A stretch of DNA of 64,000 nucleotides from Pseudomonas sp. (GTDB lineage: Bacteria > Pseudomonadota > Gammaproteobacteria > Pseudomonadales > Pseudomonadaceae), in assembly GCA_030603065.1 (NCBI GenBank), contig JAUVYN010000001.1, positions 1 through 64,000 on the forward strand, read 5' to 3'. Under the pieces are notes generated by a model. That model saw nothing but the letters and a program-made list of their open reading frames with translations. It was not told the origin of the DNA and made no database searches. Position numbers and translations under genes: made by a program. Of the stretch, positions 19,802 to 30,204 are shown in pieces. The stretch's first letter is position 1. Every line of letters begins with the position of its first letter.

Positions 19802-22800
19802 ATGAAAAGAATGCTGATCAACGCAACTCAACCCGAAGAGTTGCGCGTCGCCCTGGTAGATGGCCAGCGCCTCTATGATCTGGACATCGAGTCCGGGGCG
19901 CGTGAGCAGAAAAAGGCCAACATCTACAAAGGCCGTATCACCCGCGTCGAACCCAGCCTCGAAGCAGCCTTCGTCGACTTCGGCTCCGAACGTCACGGCT
20001 TTCTCCCCCTCAAGGAAATATCCCGCGAATACTTCTCCAAGCAGCCCGAAGGCCGCGTCAACATCAAGGAAGTATTGAAGGAAGGCCAGGAAGTGATCGT
20101 CCAGGTCGACAAGGAAGAGCGCGGCAACAAGGGCGCCGCCCTGACCACCTTCATCAGCCTGGCCGGTCGCTATCTGGTCCTGATGCCGAACAACCCACGT
20201 GCCGGCGGTATCTCCCGTCGCATCGAGGGTGAAGAGCGCAACGAACTGCGCGAAGCCCTGAACAGCCTCAACGTGCCCGCCGACATGGGCATGATCGTGC
20301 GAACCGCCGGCCTGGGCCGCAGCGCCGAGGAACTGCAATGGGACCTGGATTACCTTCTGCAACTGTGGGAGGCGATCAAGACCGCTTCCTCCGAGCGCAG
20401 CGGCACCTTCCTGATCTATCAGGAAAGCAATGTCATCATTCGTGCCATCCGTGACTACCTGCGCCAGGATATCGGCGAGGTCTTGATCGACAGCGAGACC
20501 GTCAAGGAAGAAGCACTGAACTTCATCAGCCAGGTCATGCCGCAATACGCGAGCAAGGTAAAGCTGTACGACGACAGCGTGCCGCTGTTCAACCGTTTCC
20601 AGATCGAAAGTCAGATCGAAACCGCATTTGAGCGGGAAGTGAAGCTTCCTTCCGGCGGCTCCATCGTCATCGATCACACCGAAGCACTGGTCTCCATCGA
20701 CATCAACTCAGCCCGAGCCACCAAGGGTGGCGACATCGAGGAAACCGCGCTCCAGACCAACCTGGAAGCGGCCGAGGAGATCGCCCGCCAACTGCGCCTG
20801 CGCGACATCGGCGGTCTGATCGTGATCGACTTCATCGACATGACACCGGCCAAGAACCAGCGCGCCGTGGAAGATCGCATGCGCGAAAGCCTTGAAGCTG
20901 ATCGCGCCAGGGTCCAGGTTGGTCGGATTTCCCGTTTCGGCCTGCTGGAAATGTCCCGCCAGCGTTTGCGTCCTTCCCTTGGCGAGACCAGCGGGATCGT
21001 TTGCCCGCGCTGTAACGGCCGCGGCACCATTCGTGACGTCGAATCGCTTTCGCTGTCGGTACTTCGCCTGATCGAGGAAGAAGCGCTCAAGGAGCGCACT
21101 GCAGAAGTACGCGCCCACGTGCCGATCGCCGTCGCCACCTTCCTGCTCAACGAAAAGCGTGAGGCACTGGCCAAGACCGAACGTCGCACCAACGTACGGC
21201 TGGTAATTCTGCCCAGTGAGCACATGGAAACCCCGCACTTCGACGTCCAGCGCCTGCGCGACGACCACGAGTCGGTTTTGAGTGGCGAAACCAGCTACAC
21301 CATGACCTCGCACGCAGAAGTCGAAGAACCGATCCCGGTCAGCCAGACTCGTGCCGTAGTTCGTCAGGAAGCTGCGGTCAAGAGTATTGCGCCCACCCGA
21401 CCGGCCCCTACTCCGGTCGCTCCTATCGCGGCAACCCAGACCATTCACGAGACCCAGCCCGGTCTGTTCAAGGGCATGATTCGCTCGCTGGTTCGCCTGT
21501 TCGCCAATGACGAGCCGGCCACCAGCGAAGAGCAGAAGCCAGCCGCAACCCCGACGACCGAGCGCAAGCCGCAACGCGAAAGCAATCGTAGTGACAGCCG
21601 CAATGGTCGTAACCGCCGCAACCGCCCTGAACGCACCGAGGGCGACCGCCGCCCGCGCACCGAGCGAGGTGAAAAGGCCGAGCGTCCGGAACGGGCTGAG
21701 CGCACCGAACGGCCCGAGCGCACCGAGCGTCCGGAGCGTGCGGAGCGCAAGTCGGAGACCGCTGAGACCGCAGATGCCCGTCCGACCGAAACCACTGCAC
21801 GCCGTCGTCGCCGCAGCCCTGAAGGAACCGATAACCGTGCCCCCCGCGAAGACGACCAGTTGCGCAATGCGGCTCCGGTCGAGCGCAAGCCCCCGCGCCG
21901 GGAAGAACTCGCGGCCGAGCCCGAGGAAATCCTCGAAACGTCAGGTACGACCGACGAGGAAGGCAACGAAGCCGATCGTCCAAAGCGCCGCTCGCGTAAC
22001 AGCCAGCGCCGTCGTAACAATCGTCGCAATCGTTCGCAGGATGAGTCCGCGGTAGCAGCCTCGGCAGAGGGCCAGCCCGCCGAACAGACTACTCCAGACT
22101 CCGGCGATGCCATCGTACCTCCTGCTGCGGCGGTGGCCGCGACCGCCGCGATAGCCTCATCCATGGGCGAAATGTCCCAGCCGGAAACCGAACTCCAGCG
22201 TCGTGTGGAGCAGGAAACCCTGAGCGAGGGCAAACCGGAAGATGTCAGCGCGCCAGTGGTCGAAGGCCTGAACCAGGCAGCAGCGGATGTCGAGCAGTCC
22301 ATTGAGACGGCCGTGGAAGCGTTCACCGAGGCCCGCCGTCAGGAAGCGGCTCAGGCCGAAAGCCCCTCTGAACAAGCCGAGGAAGTTGCTGCTCCCGAGC
22401 CGATCGCCAAGCCGGACGCACCGGTCGAAGCGGCGGCCGCGGGTCAACCTGAAGCCGCTCCCGAAGCACCCGCTGCGCCACGGGAAGAGCCGCAGGAGCC
22501 TGCCAAGCCAGCGCCGGCCCTGACCGAAAGCGGTCGCGCCTACAACGACCCGCGTGAGATCCGTCGCCGCCAGCTGGAGGCTAAGCGCCTTGCCGAGCTG
22601 CAGGCACGGGCTGAAGCCGAAGCTCCTGCGCAGTCTGCAGAGCCAGTGGCAACCGCTGAAGCTCCCGCGTCGGAAAACGCGACCGGCGATGATCTGCACC
22701 CGGACACCCATGTGCTTGCCCAGCAGCAGCTTGATGAGGGTGAAGCCCCGGCGCAGGTCAAAGCTGCCGCAGAAGACGGCACCGGCAAACAGGAACATCC

Positions 22801-23041
22801 GGCTACCAGCGCGCTGGCCCAGCAGGACGACCAGGCCTCCCCACAAGCTATCGTGGAAACGCCTGATCTTCCGCGCCCTGCCGACCCGGCTGACCACCCG
22901 GACACCAATGTCCAGGCCCAGCAGCGCGCGGAAGCCAGCGAGTCGACCGCCGAGCCGGCGCCCGACAACGCCACCGGCGACCAGGCGCACCCGGATACCC
23001 ATGTTCTGGAACAGCAGCGCGAAGACGAGCCCCGGCGGTAA
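19802..23041 (+). CDS. rne: Ribonuclease E
   Basis: A 1079-residue RNase E, the endonuclease and scaffold of the RNA degradosome. The start is the Met of [10 protein letters not shown] at 19802. The catalytic half has the S1 domain (about 35-120), the DNase-I-like domain with VSIDINSA and VIDFIDM carrying the catalytic Asp residues, and the Zn-link CPRCNGRG (Cys401, Cys404). After about residue 530 the protein is disordered: an Arg/Glu-rich stretch of eight E-R-x triplets (627-650), a second Arg-rich block ([10 protein letters not shown]), an NDPR motif at 915-918 followed by a basic helix, and four repeats of about 33 residues at the end. The C-terminal half is poorly conserved, as usual, and should bind RNA and degradosome partners. 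Confidence 0.96.
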   Translation: MKRMLINATQPEELRVALVDGQRLYDLDIESGAREQKKANIYKGRITRVEPSLEAAFVDFGSERHGFLPLKEISREYFSKQPEGRVNIKEVLKEGQEVIVQVDKEERGNKGAALTTFISLAGRYLVLMPNNPRAGGISRRIEGEERNELREALNSLNVPADMGMIVRTAGLGRSAEELQWDLDYLLQLWEAIKTASSERSGTFLIYQESNVIIRAIRDYLRQDIGEVLIDSETVKEEALNFISQVMPQYASKVKLYDDSVPLFNRFQIESQIETAFEREVKLPSGGSIVIDHTEALVSIDINSARATKGGDIEETALQTNLEAAEEIARQLRLRDIGGLIVIDFIDMTPAKNQRAVEDRMRESLEADRARVQVGRISRFGLLEMSRQRLRPSLGETSGIVCPRCNGRGTIRDVESLSLSVLRLIEEEALKERTAEVRAHVPIAVATFLLNEKREALAKTERRTNVRLVILPSEHMETPHFDVQRLRDDHESVLSGETSYTMTSHAEVEEPIPVSQTRAVVRQEAAVKSIAPTRPAPTPVAPIAATQTIHETQPGLFKGMIRSLVRLFANDEPATSEEQKPAATPTTERKPQRESNRSDSRNGRNRRNRPERTEGDRRPRTERGEKAERPERAERTERPERTERPERAERKSETAETADARPTETTARRRRRSPEGTDNRAPREDDQLRNAAPVERKPPRREELAAEPEEILETSGTTDEEGNEADRPKRRSRNSQRRRNNRRNRSQDESAVAASAEGQPAEQTTPDSGDAIVPPAAAVAATAAIASSMGEMSQPETELQRRVEQETLSEGKPEDVSAPVVEGLNQAAADVEQSIETAVEAFTEARRQEAAQAESPSEQAEEVAAPEPIAKPDAPVEAAAAGQPEAAPEAPAAPREEPQEPAKPAPALTESGRAYNDPREIRRRQLEAKRLAELQARAEAEAPAQSAEPVATAEAPASENATGDDLHPDTHVLAQQQLDEGEAPAQVKAAAEDGTGKQEHPATSALAQQDDQASPQAIVETPDLPRPADPADHPDTNVQAQQRAEASESTAEPAPDNATGDQAHPDTHVLEQQREDEPRR
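21680..21748 (+). repeat. E-R-x triplet repeat inside rne
   Basis: Residues 627-649 of RNase E read as consecutive Glu-Arg-Pro/Ala/Thr triplets. The DNA is a degenerate 9-bp tandem repeat. It is an Arg-rich, alternating-charge segment of the kind that binds RNA or RNA helicases in RNase E scaffolds. Confidence 0.8.
22697..23020 (+). repeat. Four 33-residue repeats at RNase E C-terminus
   Basis: The decapeptide [10 protein letters not shown] occurs in four variants beginning at residues 966 ([10 protein letters not shown]), 999 ([10 protein letters not shown]), 1032 ([10 protein letters not shown]) and 1063 ([10 protein letters not shown]), spaced 33, 33 and 31 residues. Copies 1, 2 and 4 are preceded by a Thr-Gly segment (ATGDD, GTGKQ, ATGDQ). 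Confidence 0.9.
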
Positions 23042-23054
23042 GGGGCTCTGAACG

Positions 23055-23083
23055 AAAAAGGGAGGCTTCGGCCTCCCTTTTTT
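23055..23083. terminator. Bidirectional terminator, rne / murB
   Basis: AAAAAGGGAGGC-TTCG-GCCTCCCTTTTTT, a strong stem with a TTCG tetraloop and T-tracts in both orientations, between convergent rne and murB. Confidence 0.95.
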
Positions 23084-23098
23084 GTTACTGCGAGCCGC

Positions 23099-24127
23099 TC
23101 AGCGCTGACCGAGCACCTGCGGCTCCATTTCCAACGAAACCCCGAACTGTTTCAGCACGTCCTCACGAATACGGCTGGCCAGGCCCAGCACATGCTCCCC
23201 CCGCGCACCGCCGTGATTGACAAGCACCAGTGCCTGCTCTGCATGCACCCCGACGGGTCCCTCCCGCCTCCCCTTCCAGCCAGCCTGCTCGATCAGCCAG
23301 CCAGCCGGTAACTTCTCCCCACCGTCTGCCTGAGGGTAGCCAGGCATGGTCGGCCATTTGAGGCGTAGCGTTGCGGCCTGCTCTGCGCTAACGACCGGAT
23401 TCTTGAAAAAACTCCCTGCATTACCCAGGACCGCCGGATCTGGCAACTTGCTACGACGAATAGCGCAGACCAGCTCGGCGACTACCCGCGCATCCGGCCG
23501 GCGTAACCCGGTCGCCTGCCAGGCGCTGCGCAGTGGCGCGTACTCGACGCATAGCTTCGGCGTCCGGCTCAGCCGCAGGCGTACCCTCAGAATGACGAAG
23601 CGACCAGCCTGCTGCTTGAACAGGCTGTCGCGATAACCAAAGCGGCATGCGCAACGGTCGAAACGGACTATCTTCCCGCTCTCCCGGTCAAGGGCATCCA
23701 GGCTATCGAAAGTGTCGCAAAGCTCGACTCCGTAGGCACCGATATTCTGCACCGGCGCCGCACCGACCGTACCGGGGATAAGGGCAAGGTTTTCGATACC
23801 CCAGAGACCCAGGTCAAGCGCAAAAAGCACCAGAGCGTGCCAATTCTCGCCTGCTTCCGCCTCGATGATCACCTCCGCACCGCTCCCCCGAAGAACTCGG
23901 CGACCCCGGCTGCGCATGACCACGACGAGGCCGGGCACAGCCCCGCCAAGCACAAGATTGCTGCCTCCGCCGATGATGGTCAGCGGCCAGTCCTGCCGAC
24001 CAGCGCAGTCGATGGCCGCGAGTAGCTGGCGATCGCTTTCGACGACGAGCAGGCGTGCGGCACGCTCACTGATGCCGAAGGTGTTATAGGGAGCCAGGTC
24101 AGCCTGCTCGAGCACCACAGCAGTCAC
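23099..24127 (-). CDS. murB: UDP-N-acetylenolpyruvoylglucosamine reductase
   Basis: A 342-residue type I MurB, the NADPH/FAD enzyme that completes UDP-MurNAc for peptidoglycan. FAD-binding segment [11 protein letters not shown] is near residue 52; NIGAYGVEL and [10 protein letters not shown] (with the catalytic Ser) are present. Its start overlaps the kdsB stop by 4 bp. In P. aeruginosa ptpA lies between these two genes; here there is no room for it. Confidence 0.95.
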   Translation of the reverse strand: MTAVVLEQADLAPYNTFGISERAARLLVVESDRQLLAAIDCAGRQDWPLTIIGGGSNLVLGGAVPGLVVVMRSRGRRVLRGSGAEVIIEAEAGENWHALVLFALDLGLWGIENLALIPGTVGAAPVQNIGAYGVELCDTFDSLDALDRESGKIVRFDRCACRFGYRDSLFKQQAGRFVILRVRLRLSRTPKLCVEYAPLRSAWQATGLRRPDARVVAELVCAIRRSKLPDPAVLGNAGSFFKNPVVSAEQAATLRLKWPTMPGYPQADGGEKLPAGWLIEQAGWKGRREGPVGVHAEQALVLVNHGGARGEHVLGLASRIREDVLKQFGVSLEMEPQVLGQR

Positions 24128-24894
24128 GCGTCAGACTGCCCTAGTAACAGTAACCGACGGACACGGGCCAGATCCTCAGGCGTGTCGACACCCGCCGGCG
24201 GAGCCTCGCAGGCCTGGGCGACGTGGATACGCTTACCGAACCAAAGTGCTCTGAGCTGCTCCAGCGCCTCGGCATTTTCCAGCGGTGAGGCAGGCCAGGT
24301 CACGTAGTCGTGGAGAAAGCGCACCTTGTAGGCATACAGCCCGATGTGGCGCTGGAAAGCGAAGCCGATCGGCAGCGATTCGGTGCTGCTGGCAAAGGCA
24401 TCCCGACACCAGGGAATTGGCGCCCGACTGAAATACAGGGCGTACCCCTGAGTATCGGTAACCACCTTCACGACATTGGGGTTGAAAAGCGCAGCAGCAT
24501 CCTCGATGGGCTCGCACAGTGTGGCAATCGAAGCCTCGGAGAATGCGCCGAGGTTGTTCGCAACCTGATCGATCAGCGCCGGCGGTAGTAGCGGCTCATC
24601 GCCCTGAACATTGACCACGCAGGCATCGTCCGCCAGGCCAAGATGTGCAGCGACCTCCTGAAGCCGGTCGGTCCCGGACGGATGATCGACGCGGGTCAGG
24701 ACCACGTCTGCGCCGAAGCCGGCGCAGACATCGGCTATCCGCTGGTCATCGGTCGCTACCGTGACGCTGGCTGCTCTGCTTTTGCGGGCCTGCTGCCAGA
24801 CGTGCTCGATCATCGGCTTGCCGGCAATGTCCTGCAAGGGCTTGCCCGGCAGGCGTGTGGAGGCATAACGCGCAGGGATGATGACGTGATACAT
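24124..24894 (-). CDS. kdsB: CMP-KDO synthetase
   Basis: A 256-residue 3-deoxy-manno-octulosonate cytidylyltransferase, which activates KDO for lipopolysaccharide core assembly. The start is the Met at 24894 ([19 protein letters not shown], nucleotide-binding); a longer frame would run into the upstream gene. VNVQGDEP carries the metal-binding Asp. It starts 1 bp after the Trm112-like gene and is coupled to murB. Confidence 0.95.
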   Translation of the reverse strand: MYHVIIPARYASTRLPGKPLQDIAGKPMIEHVWQQARKSRAASVTVATDDQRIADVCAGFGADVVLTRVDHPSGTDRLQEVAAHLGLADDACVVNVQGDEPLLPPALIDQVANNLGAFSEASIATLCEPIEDAAALFNPNVVKVVTDTQGYALYFSRAPIPWCRDAFASSTESLPIGFAFQRHIGLYAYKVRFLHDYVTWPASPLENAEALEQLRALWFGKRIHVAQACEAPPAGVDTPEDLARVRRLLLLGQSDA

Positions 24895-24895
24895 G

Positions 24896-25081
24896 TCAGC
24901 GATCCAGGCGCTCATCCGCGTCCAGCGGACGAGCCTCGCTTTCAAGCATTACCGGGATGCCGTCACGTACCGGGAACGCCAGGCCATCGGCCCGGCACCA
25001 GAGTTCGGTCTTGTCGGCATTCTGCACCAGGGGGCCCTTGCAAAGAGGGCACGCCAGGATATCCAGCAGTTTGGGGTCCAT
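24896..25081 (-). CDS. Trm112/YcaR-family small protein
   Basis: A 61-residue Trm112-like protein with one CPLCKGPL Cys pair at the N-terminus and the [13 protein letters not shown] segment. E. coli YcaR lies in the same lpxK-ycaR-kdsB order. In other systems Trm112 proteins activate methyltransferases; a role in this cluster is not known. Confidence 0.9.
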   Translation of the reverse strand: MDPKLLDILACPLCKGPLVQNADKTELWCRADGLAFPVRDGIPVMLESEARPLDADERLDR

Positions 25082-25100
25082 AGGGGGTCGGCTCCGTTTT

Positions 25101-26111
25101 TCAATCCGGTCTGTGTAGGTTGAGTCGCTGGTCCAGCTGGCAGGCGAAGGCCTCGCTGAGCACCGCTTCCACGCTTAGATACCACCAGTCGTCCTGGGCG
25201 AAGGCCGCACATTTCACCGCGTCCTTCTCGGTCATGAGCAGCGGCAGCGCAGGATCCAGGGCTGCGAAACTTTGTGCATTGTAGCGGGCGTGGTCCGGAA
25301 AGACATGCTCGACAGGGTCCAGGCCCAGCTGGCGCAGACTGTCAAAGAAGCGCTGGGGATTGCCGATACCCGCTACGGCGTTGACGCGCCTTGAACCGGG
25401 CCAGTGCTGCGGATCGACCCGTTCTCCGCTGCGCAATGCGACCAGAGCCGTTGGCCGAAGGCCCATTGCGAAGCTGTCAGGGGCGTCTTCCAGGGCACCG
25501 TTGCGAATGATGAAGTCGACACTCGCGAGCCGTTCCACAGGTTCGCGAAGCGGCCCTTCCGGCAGGCAACGACGGTTACCGAGTCCACGCTGGTGATCGA
25601 TCATCACCAATTCCAGGGTGCGCGACATCCGGTAATGCTGCAGCCCGTCATCGCTGATGAGCAGATCGGGTTGGTGGTCTCGAATCAGTCTGGCAACCGC
25701 TCGGGGACGCTGCGGGTCTACCATCAAAGGAACATGACAGCGCGAGGCAATGAGCCAGGGCTCATCCCCTACCTCGGCAGGCATGTCACGCTCAGGATTC
25801 ACCAGCCAGGGAAAGGATGGCGGGCGTGCCCCATAACCTCGACTGACCACTCCGACCTTCAGCCCCCGTTGCTGAAAGTGACGAACCAGCCAGATGACCA
25901 TGGGCGTCTTGCCCGTGCCGCCCAGGGTGACATTACCGACCACTATCAGCGGTACCGGTGGTTGGGACAAACTCGGATCAGCCAGCGCACGCGCTCGGCG
26001 GCGCCGGGCGATGCGGGCATAGAGAGCGGATAACGGGCGCAGCAGGACCAGCCAGCCAGCCCCCCTGTACCAGGCACTTACCAGCCACTGCCCGAACGAG
26101 CGGCCTTTCAC
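25101..26111 (-). CDS. lpxK: Tetraacyldisaccharide 4'-kinase
   Basis: A 336-residue inner-membrane kinase that adds the 4'-phosphate in lipid A synthesis. An N-terminal hydrophobic helix precedes the Walker A motif GGTGKTPM at about residues 63-70; [10 protein letters not shown] matches the catalytic DDGxQH motif. Its start overlaps the exbD stop by 4 bp. Confidence 0.95.
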   Translation of the reverse strand: MKGRSFGQWLVSAWYRGAGWLVLLRPLSALYARIARRRRARALADPSLSQPPVPLIVVGNVTLGGTGKTPMVIWLVRHFQQRGLKVGVVSRGYGARPPSFPWLVNPERDMPAEVGDEPWLIASRCHVPLMVDPQRPRAVARLIRDHQPDLLISDDGLQHYRMSRTLELVMIDHQRGLGNRRCLPEGPLREPVERLASVDFIIRNGALEDAPDSFAMGLRPTALVALRSGERVDPQHWPGSRRVNAVAGIGNPQRFFDSLRQLGLDPVEHVFPDHARYNAQSFAALDPALPLLMTEKDAVKCAAFAQDDWWYLSVEAVLSEAFACQLDQRLNLHRPD

Positions 26112-26542
26112 TGCGCGCCGTCCGCCTCCATCTGGCTGGTAGTCAGGCGCAGCCGGTGGAAACCGAGCTGTCCGGCAGCATCCATGGCAGTGATGACCGC
26201 CTGATGCGGGGCCTTCCCGTCCGCAGTTATCACTACCGGCAGGTTGTAGTCGCCCCCGGCTTCCCGCTCCAGCGCAGTACGGATGTTCAGAAGATTCGGG
26301 GTCTGCAAGGTGCGGTCGTTGATGGCGACATCTCCAGCAGCCGATATGACGATCTCGATCTGCTGCACCTCCTGCACTTCAGCCGGATCACCGGAAGCCG
26401 CCTGCGGCAGATCCACGCGAAGCTGGGTCTCCCGGGTAAAGGTGGTGGTGACCATGAAAAAGATCAGCAGCAGGAACACCACATCGATCAGCGGCGTCAG
26501 GTTGACGCTGACCTCTTCCGGACGCGTGCGACGAAAGTTCAC
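26108..26542 (-). CDS. exbD: ExbD/TolR-family biopolymer transport protein
   Basis: A 144-residue protein with one transmembrane helix (about 16-36, LTPLIDVVFLLLIFFMV) containing the proton-path Asp, and a periplasmic C-terminal domain. With the adjacent ExbB-like protein it should form a proton-driven motor. Which TonB-like or other partner it energises is not evident; location in the lpxK-kdsB unit suggests an envelope role. Confidence 0.92.
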   Translation of the reverse strand: MNFRRTRPEEVSVNLTPLIDVVFLLLIFFMVTTTFTRETQLRVDLPQAASGDPAEVQEVQQIEIVISAAGDVAINDRTLQTPNLLNIRTALEREAGGDYNLPVVITADGKAPHQAVITAMDAAGQLGFHRLRLTTSQMEADGAQ

Positions 26543-26545
26543 CGG

Positions 26546-27220
26546 TCACACCCCTTTGCGAATGCTGCCAGGGCGCAGTGACGCAGCGCCCGCCGGCGGA
26601 CTGGCGGCCTCTACGTCGCGATTGCCCTGAATCACCTCGACCAGCTTGGTCGCCTCCTGCTCCATGGCGATAACCAGTTCGTCGATGCGGCGCAGCAGAA
26701 ATCGGTGGAAGAACAGTGCCGGGATGGCCACTGTCAGGCCGGCAGCGGTGGTGACCAACGCCTTGGAAATTCCCCCGGCAAGCACTGCAGTGTTGCCGGT
26801 GCCCTGGGTCATGATCGCGCTGAACACATCGATCATTCCGACAACGGTACCCAGCAGGCCAAGCAGCGGAGTGATGGCGGCAATGGTGCCGAGCGTGCTC
26901 AGATAGCGCTCCATTTCATGGATTACCTTCCCCGCTGCCTCCTGAATGCTTTCCTTCATGATCTCGCGACCGTGACGGGAATTGGCCAGACCTGCGGCGA
27001 GCACTTCGCCCAGGGGCGAGTCAGCACGTAGCGTCTTGAGCTTCTCCGCATCCATCTGGCCGTCCTTGACCCATCGCCAGACCTGGCCGAGCAGACTCGG
27101 CGGAGCGATCTTTCCACTACGCAAGGTCCAGAGCCGTTCGATGACGATCGCCACTGCAATGACTGACGATACCAGAATCGGCAGCATCAGCCAGCCGCCC
27201 GCACTGATCAATTCCCACAC
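26546..27220 (-). CDS. exbB: ExbB/TolQ-family proton channel
   Basis: A 224-residue MotA/TolQ/ExbB protein with three predicted transmembrane helices (about 9-29, 108-130 and 150-175). GLLGTVVGMIDVF and the final helix GLTVAIPALFFHRF match the family. It starts the exbB-exbD-lpxK-trm112-kdsB-murB run on the minus strand, 81 bp after comEC. Confidence 0.93.
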   Translation of the reverse strand: MWELISAGGWLMLPILVSSVIAVAIVIERLWTLRSGKIAPPSLLGQVWRWVKDGQMDAEKLKTLRADSPLGEVLAAGLANSRHGREIMKESIQEAAGKVIHEMERYLSTLGTIAAITPLLGLLGTVVGMIDVFSAIMTQGTGNTAVLAGGISKALVTTAAGLTVAIPALFFHRFLLRRIDELVIAMEQEATKLVEVIQGNRDVEAASPPAGAASLRPGSIRKGV

Positions 27221-27301
27221 ACTCGATCCCTCCCCAAGAAACGTGGCCTACTCTATCACAGCCCGGGAACCTGAAGCCCCCGTGCCTGATGGCCGTTGTC
27301 A

Positions 27302-29554
27302 TTATTCATGCCAGAAACGCCTGGAGGCGTCCCGCCAGTGCTGGTCTACCCTGACCCCAGCGGGCCCCAGAGCGAAGCGTAGAGCTCCGGAGCGCGAAGT
27401 ATAAACCGCTTCCACACCCAATTCGCGGTACCGGTCGACGATCTGTGGATGCGGGTGATTGTATCGATTGCGATGACCACTGCTAAAGACCACCCAGGTG
27501 GGATTCACCGCTCGGATCAGCGCGTAGGAGGACGAGGAGCGGCTCCCATGATGCGGAGCGAGCAATACGTCAGCGGAAAGATCCAGACCGAGCATCTGGA
27601 ATTCGCCACGGATGCCCAGATCCCCTGTCAGGAGTACCCCGGCGTGCCCCGCACTCACCTTCAATACACAGGATCGCTCGTTCGGCGGCGCCGGTGGGGC
27701 CGCCGCGTAAAGTATCTCGAAGCGCACGCCGTTCCATTGCCATTGGTCGCCGGGCACGCAGGCGGAGGCGCGCAGTTCGCCAGGCAACTCCTCGTGCTGG
27801 CCGGCAAGTACCCTGCCAGGCCGCAACTGCCGGTACACCGCGGGCGCGCCGCCGGCATGATCATTGTCAGCATGGCTCAGTATCAGAGTATCGAGCCGTG
27901 CAACGCCGTGCGCCGTCAGTGCCGGAACGACAACCGCCTCGCCGATATCGAAACCAGTGTGCAGCCGAGCCCCGGCATCGTAAAGAAGCGAATGATCAAG
28001 CGTCTGAACCAGCACCGAAAGTCCCTGGCCGACGTCGAGAAAGGTTATCCATGATTCGCCCTCCGGGGGCCGCTCGGCCGCCGGCAGCAACAGTCCGACC
28101 AGACAACCCAGTGCAGGGATCCAAAGCAGTCGCGCCAGAGGACTGAGGAGTGCCAGTATGCCCACCGTACCAATCGACCAGCCGAGCCATCCAGGGAAGG
28201 CTCGCCGTATCACTGGCATGTCCCCCGTGAGCGCCTGCATGGCAATGAACAGCCAGTCCAGCAGCAGAGCGGCAATTGACAGGAGCCAGCCAGAATCGAA
28301 CAGCAGCGCAACGGCGGCCCCTGACAGGGCCATCGGCACGACGAGCAGCGCGACCCAGGGGATCGCCAGCATATTGACCAATGGAGCTATGAGGCTGCCC
28401 GGCATTCCCCATAGCAATAGCCAGGGCCAGAGCCCGAGGAAGATGACCCATTGGGGTTTGATCCAGCGCGCCCAGATACCCTCTGTCCGCAGCCGACCCG
28501 AGAGTCCGAATATCAGCGTCGCCACGGCCATGAACGATAGCCAGAAGCCGGCGCGCAATGGCGCTGCCGGCTCGATCAGCACGACCGCGACCAGCGCACC
28601 GAGCCACAGAGTCCAGGGGCTGGGCTGCCTGTACAAAAGCCGTGCGAGCAAGGCGAGCACTACCATCAGTAGAGCCCGTTGCGTGGGCACGGCGAAGCCA
28701 GCCAGGCCGGCATAAAGCGCGGCGACTATGATCGCCGGCCCTGCGGCGACCCAGATCCGCGGCCAGCGTGCCGGGCTCAACCCGATACGCCCAAAGAGGG
28801 TGAATAGTCCGAAGACGGATGCGGCCAGCATGCCCACGTGCAGCCCGGATATGACCATCAGATGGCTCGTCCCGGTCGCCTGCATCAGGTCCCAGTCCGC
28901 ACGTGACAGCACGCTGCGATCACCCACTATGACAGCCAGCACTCTCGGGCTGGGAGACCCCTCCTGCAGCCGGCTGGCGAGGCGCTCCCTGATGCCGTCG
29001 CGCAATGTGGTCAGTCCTGCCACCTCTGGCGCAGCCAATCGCTCTCCGGCCCGGATGCTGGCCAGCGCTCCGATGCCCTGCGCGAAGAGCCAGGACTCGT
29101 AATCGAAGGCACCGGGGTTGGACATGCCTCGCGGACGTCGCAGCACGGCTTCGAAACGCCAGCGCTCCCCGACTGCCAGTGCCTCGCCGCGGAACCACTG
29201 CGCGCGCATCAACGGCAACGATTGCCCACTTTCGACCAGTCGCACATCCGCAAGCTCGAAGCGCCAACCGGTGTCCGTCGCTTCGGGAAGGCCCACGACC
29301 CGCCCCTCGATAAGCAACCGCTGACCTTCCAGCTCGGCTGGCAGACGCTCGTCGAGCCGAGCCTGGTGATGCACAGTCGCCCACAGGAAGCCTACCAGCA
29401 GGATCGCAAGCACCCGTCCCTGTCGTCGGTGCAGGGCGAGCGGCACCGTTGCAAGGGCCAAGATCGCGAGCAGCCAGAATGGAGGCAGTCGCTCCAGGCC
29501 AAGCGGCAGCAGAAGCCCGAGAAATCCTGCTGCCAGCACAACCCTCGGTTCCAT
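27302..29554 (-). CDS. comEC: ComEC/Rec2 DNA-uptake channel protein
   Basis: A 750-residue polytopic membrane protein. The start is placed at 29554 (MEPRVVLAAGF); the longer frame upstream overlaps the divergent gene. It has N-terminal helices and an OB-like DUF4131 part, a central Competence domain with SHLMVISGLHVG, and a C-terminal metallo-beta-lactamase-like domain with DVGQGLSVLV and LSHADNDHAGG. Homologues pass single-stranded DNA through the inner membrane during transformation. Full length, with no frameshift, so it may be functional. Confidence 0.93.
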   Translation of the reverse strand: MEPRVVLAAGFLGLLLPLGLERLPPFWLLAILALATVPLALHRRQGRVLAILLVGFLWATVHHQARLDERLPAELEGQRLLIEGRVVGLPEATDTGWRFELADVRLVESGQSLPLMRAQWFRGEALAVGERWRFEAVLRRPRGMSNPGAFDYESWLFAQGIGALASIRAGERLAAPEVAGLTTLRDGIRERLASRLQEGSPSPRVLAVIVGDRSVLSRADWDLMQATGTSHLMVISGLHVGMLAASVFGLFTLFGRIGLSPARWPRIWVAAGPAIIVAALYAGLAGFAVPTQRALLMVVLALLARLLYRQPSPWTLWLGALVAVVLIEPAAPLRAGFWLSFMAVATLIFGLSGRLRTEGIWARWIKPQWVIFLGLWPWLLLWGMPGSLIAPLVNMLAIPWVALLVVPMALSGAAVALLFDSGWLLSIAALLLDWLFIAMQALTGDMPVIRRAFPGWLGWSIGTVGILALLSPLARLLWIPALGCLVGLLLPAAERPPEGESWITFLDVGQGLSVLVQTLDHSLLYDAGARLHTGFDIGEAVVVPALTAHGVARLDTLILSHADNDHAGGAPAVYRQLRPGRVLAGQHEELPGELRASACVPGDQWQWNGVRFEILYAAAPPAPPNERSCVLKVSAGHAGVLLTGDLGIRGEFQMLGLDLSADVLLAPHHGSRSSSSYALIRAVNPTWVVFSSGHRNRYNHPHPQIVDRYRELGVEAVYTSRSGALRFALGPAGVRVDQHWRDASRRFWHE

Positions 29555-29653
29555 GTCGTAACATCCTGTAGACGAGCTGCACTGCCACCCCGGTAGTGCA
29601 AGCCCTGCAATCCATGCATAATTGTGAAGTTCCCAGCTGCCGATCGAGTTGCG

Positions 29654-30181
29654 ATGCCCCGCCAGCTTCTGAAACGCTACATGCCGAGCCCGGATCGCAT
29701 AAAACGCAACAAATCCCTTCGTTTTATGGGTACAGTGCTGCACGATCCGAACCTGTGGCACCTCAACCGGCATAGCGTCGCCCGCGCCATGGCGATCGGC
29801 CTGTTCGTCGCCATGTTGCCGATCCCGATGCAAATGGTGGTCTCAGCCGCGATTGCAGTTCCCGCGCGGGCCAACCTGCCGATCTCTGTCGGTCTGGTCT
29901 GGTTGACCAACCCAGTCACCATGCCCCCGATCTTCTTCACTCAATACAAGATTGGAACCCTGCTATTGGGTGCACCGGAAAGAACCATGCCCATGGAAGT
30001 GTCAGTCGCCTGGCTGGCCGCGGAATTTCAGCATATCTGGCAGCCGCTGCTGACAGGATCACTGGTGATCGGCACGGTTCTGGCGATCATCGGCTACACC
30101 GGAACCATGTTGTATTGGCGTTTCTGGGTATCGCGCAACTGGCAACGCCGAAAACTGAGACAGCGTCCCCAGTCTGATTGA
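29654..30181 (+). CDS. DUF2062 membrane protein
   Basis: A 175-residue protein of the DUF2062 family. The start is set at 29654 (MPRQLLKRYMPS), where the family begins. Two or three hydrophobic helices (about 48-70, 80-100 and 130-152) with the conserved NPVTMPPIF segment. Function unknown; it lies between comEC and the lol genes, as in other pseudomonads, and is divergent from comEC. Confidence 0.85.
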   Translation: MPRQLLKRYMPSPDRIKRNKSLRFMGTVLHDPNLWHLNRHSVARAMAIGLFVAMLPIPMQMVVSAAIAVPARANLPISVGLVWLTNPVTMPPIFFTQYKIGTLLLGAPERTMPMEVSVAWLAAEFQHIWQPLLTGSLVIGTVLAIIGYTGTMLYWRFWVSRNWQRRKLRQRPQSD

Positions 30182-30182
30182 A

Positions 30183-30204
30183 GGAACGGCTGATTAGCCG
30201 TTCC
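30183..30204. terminator. Hairpin at the DUF2062 / lolD convergent ends
   Basis: GGAACGGCT-GATT-AGCCGTTCC, a perfect 9-bp stem that includes the lolD stop codon. It has no T-tract. Confidence 0.5.

Noticed and set aside
21680..21748. CRISPR-like or tandem repeat DNA
   Set aside because: The 9-bp periodicity is due to the E-R-x codon triplets of RNase E; no spacers.
21445..22326. A 293-codon frame opposite the rne tail
   Set aside because: Ser/Arg-rich antisense of the low-complexity RNase E scaffold, not a gene.
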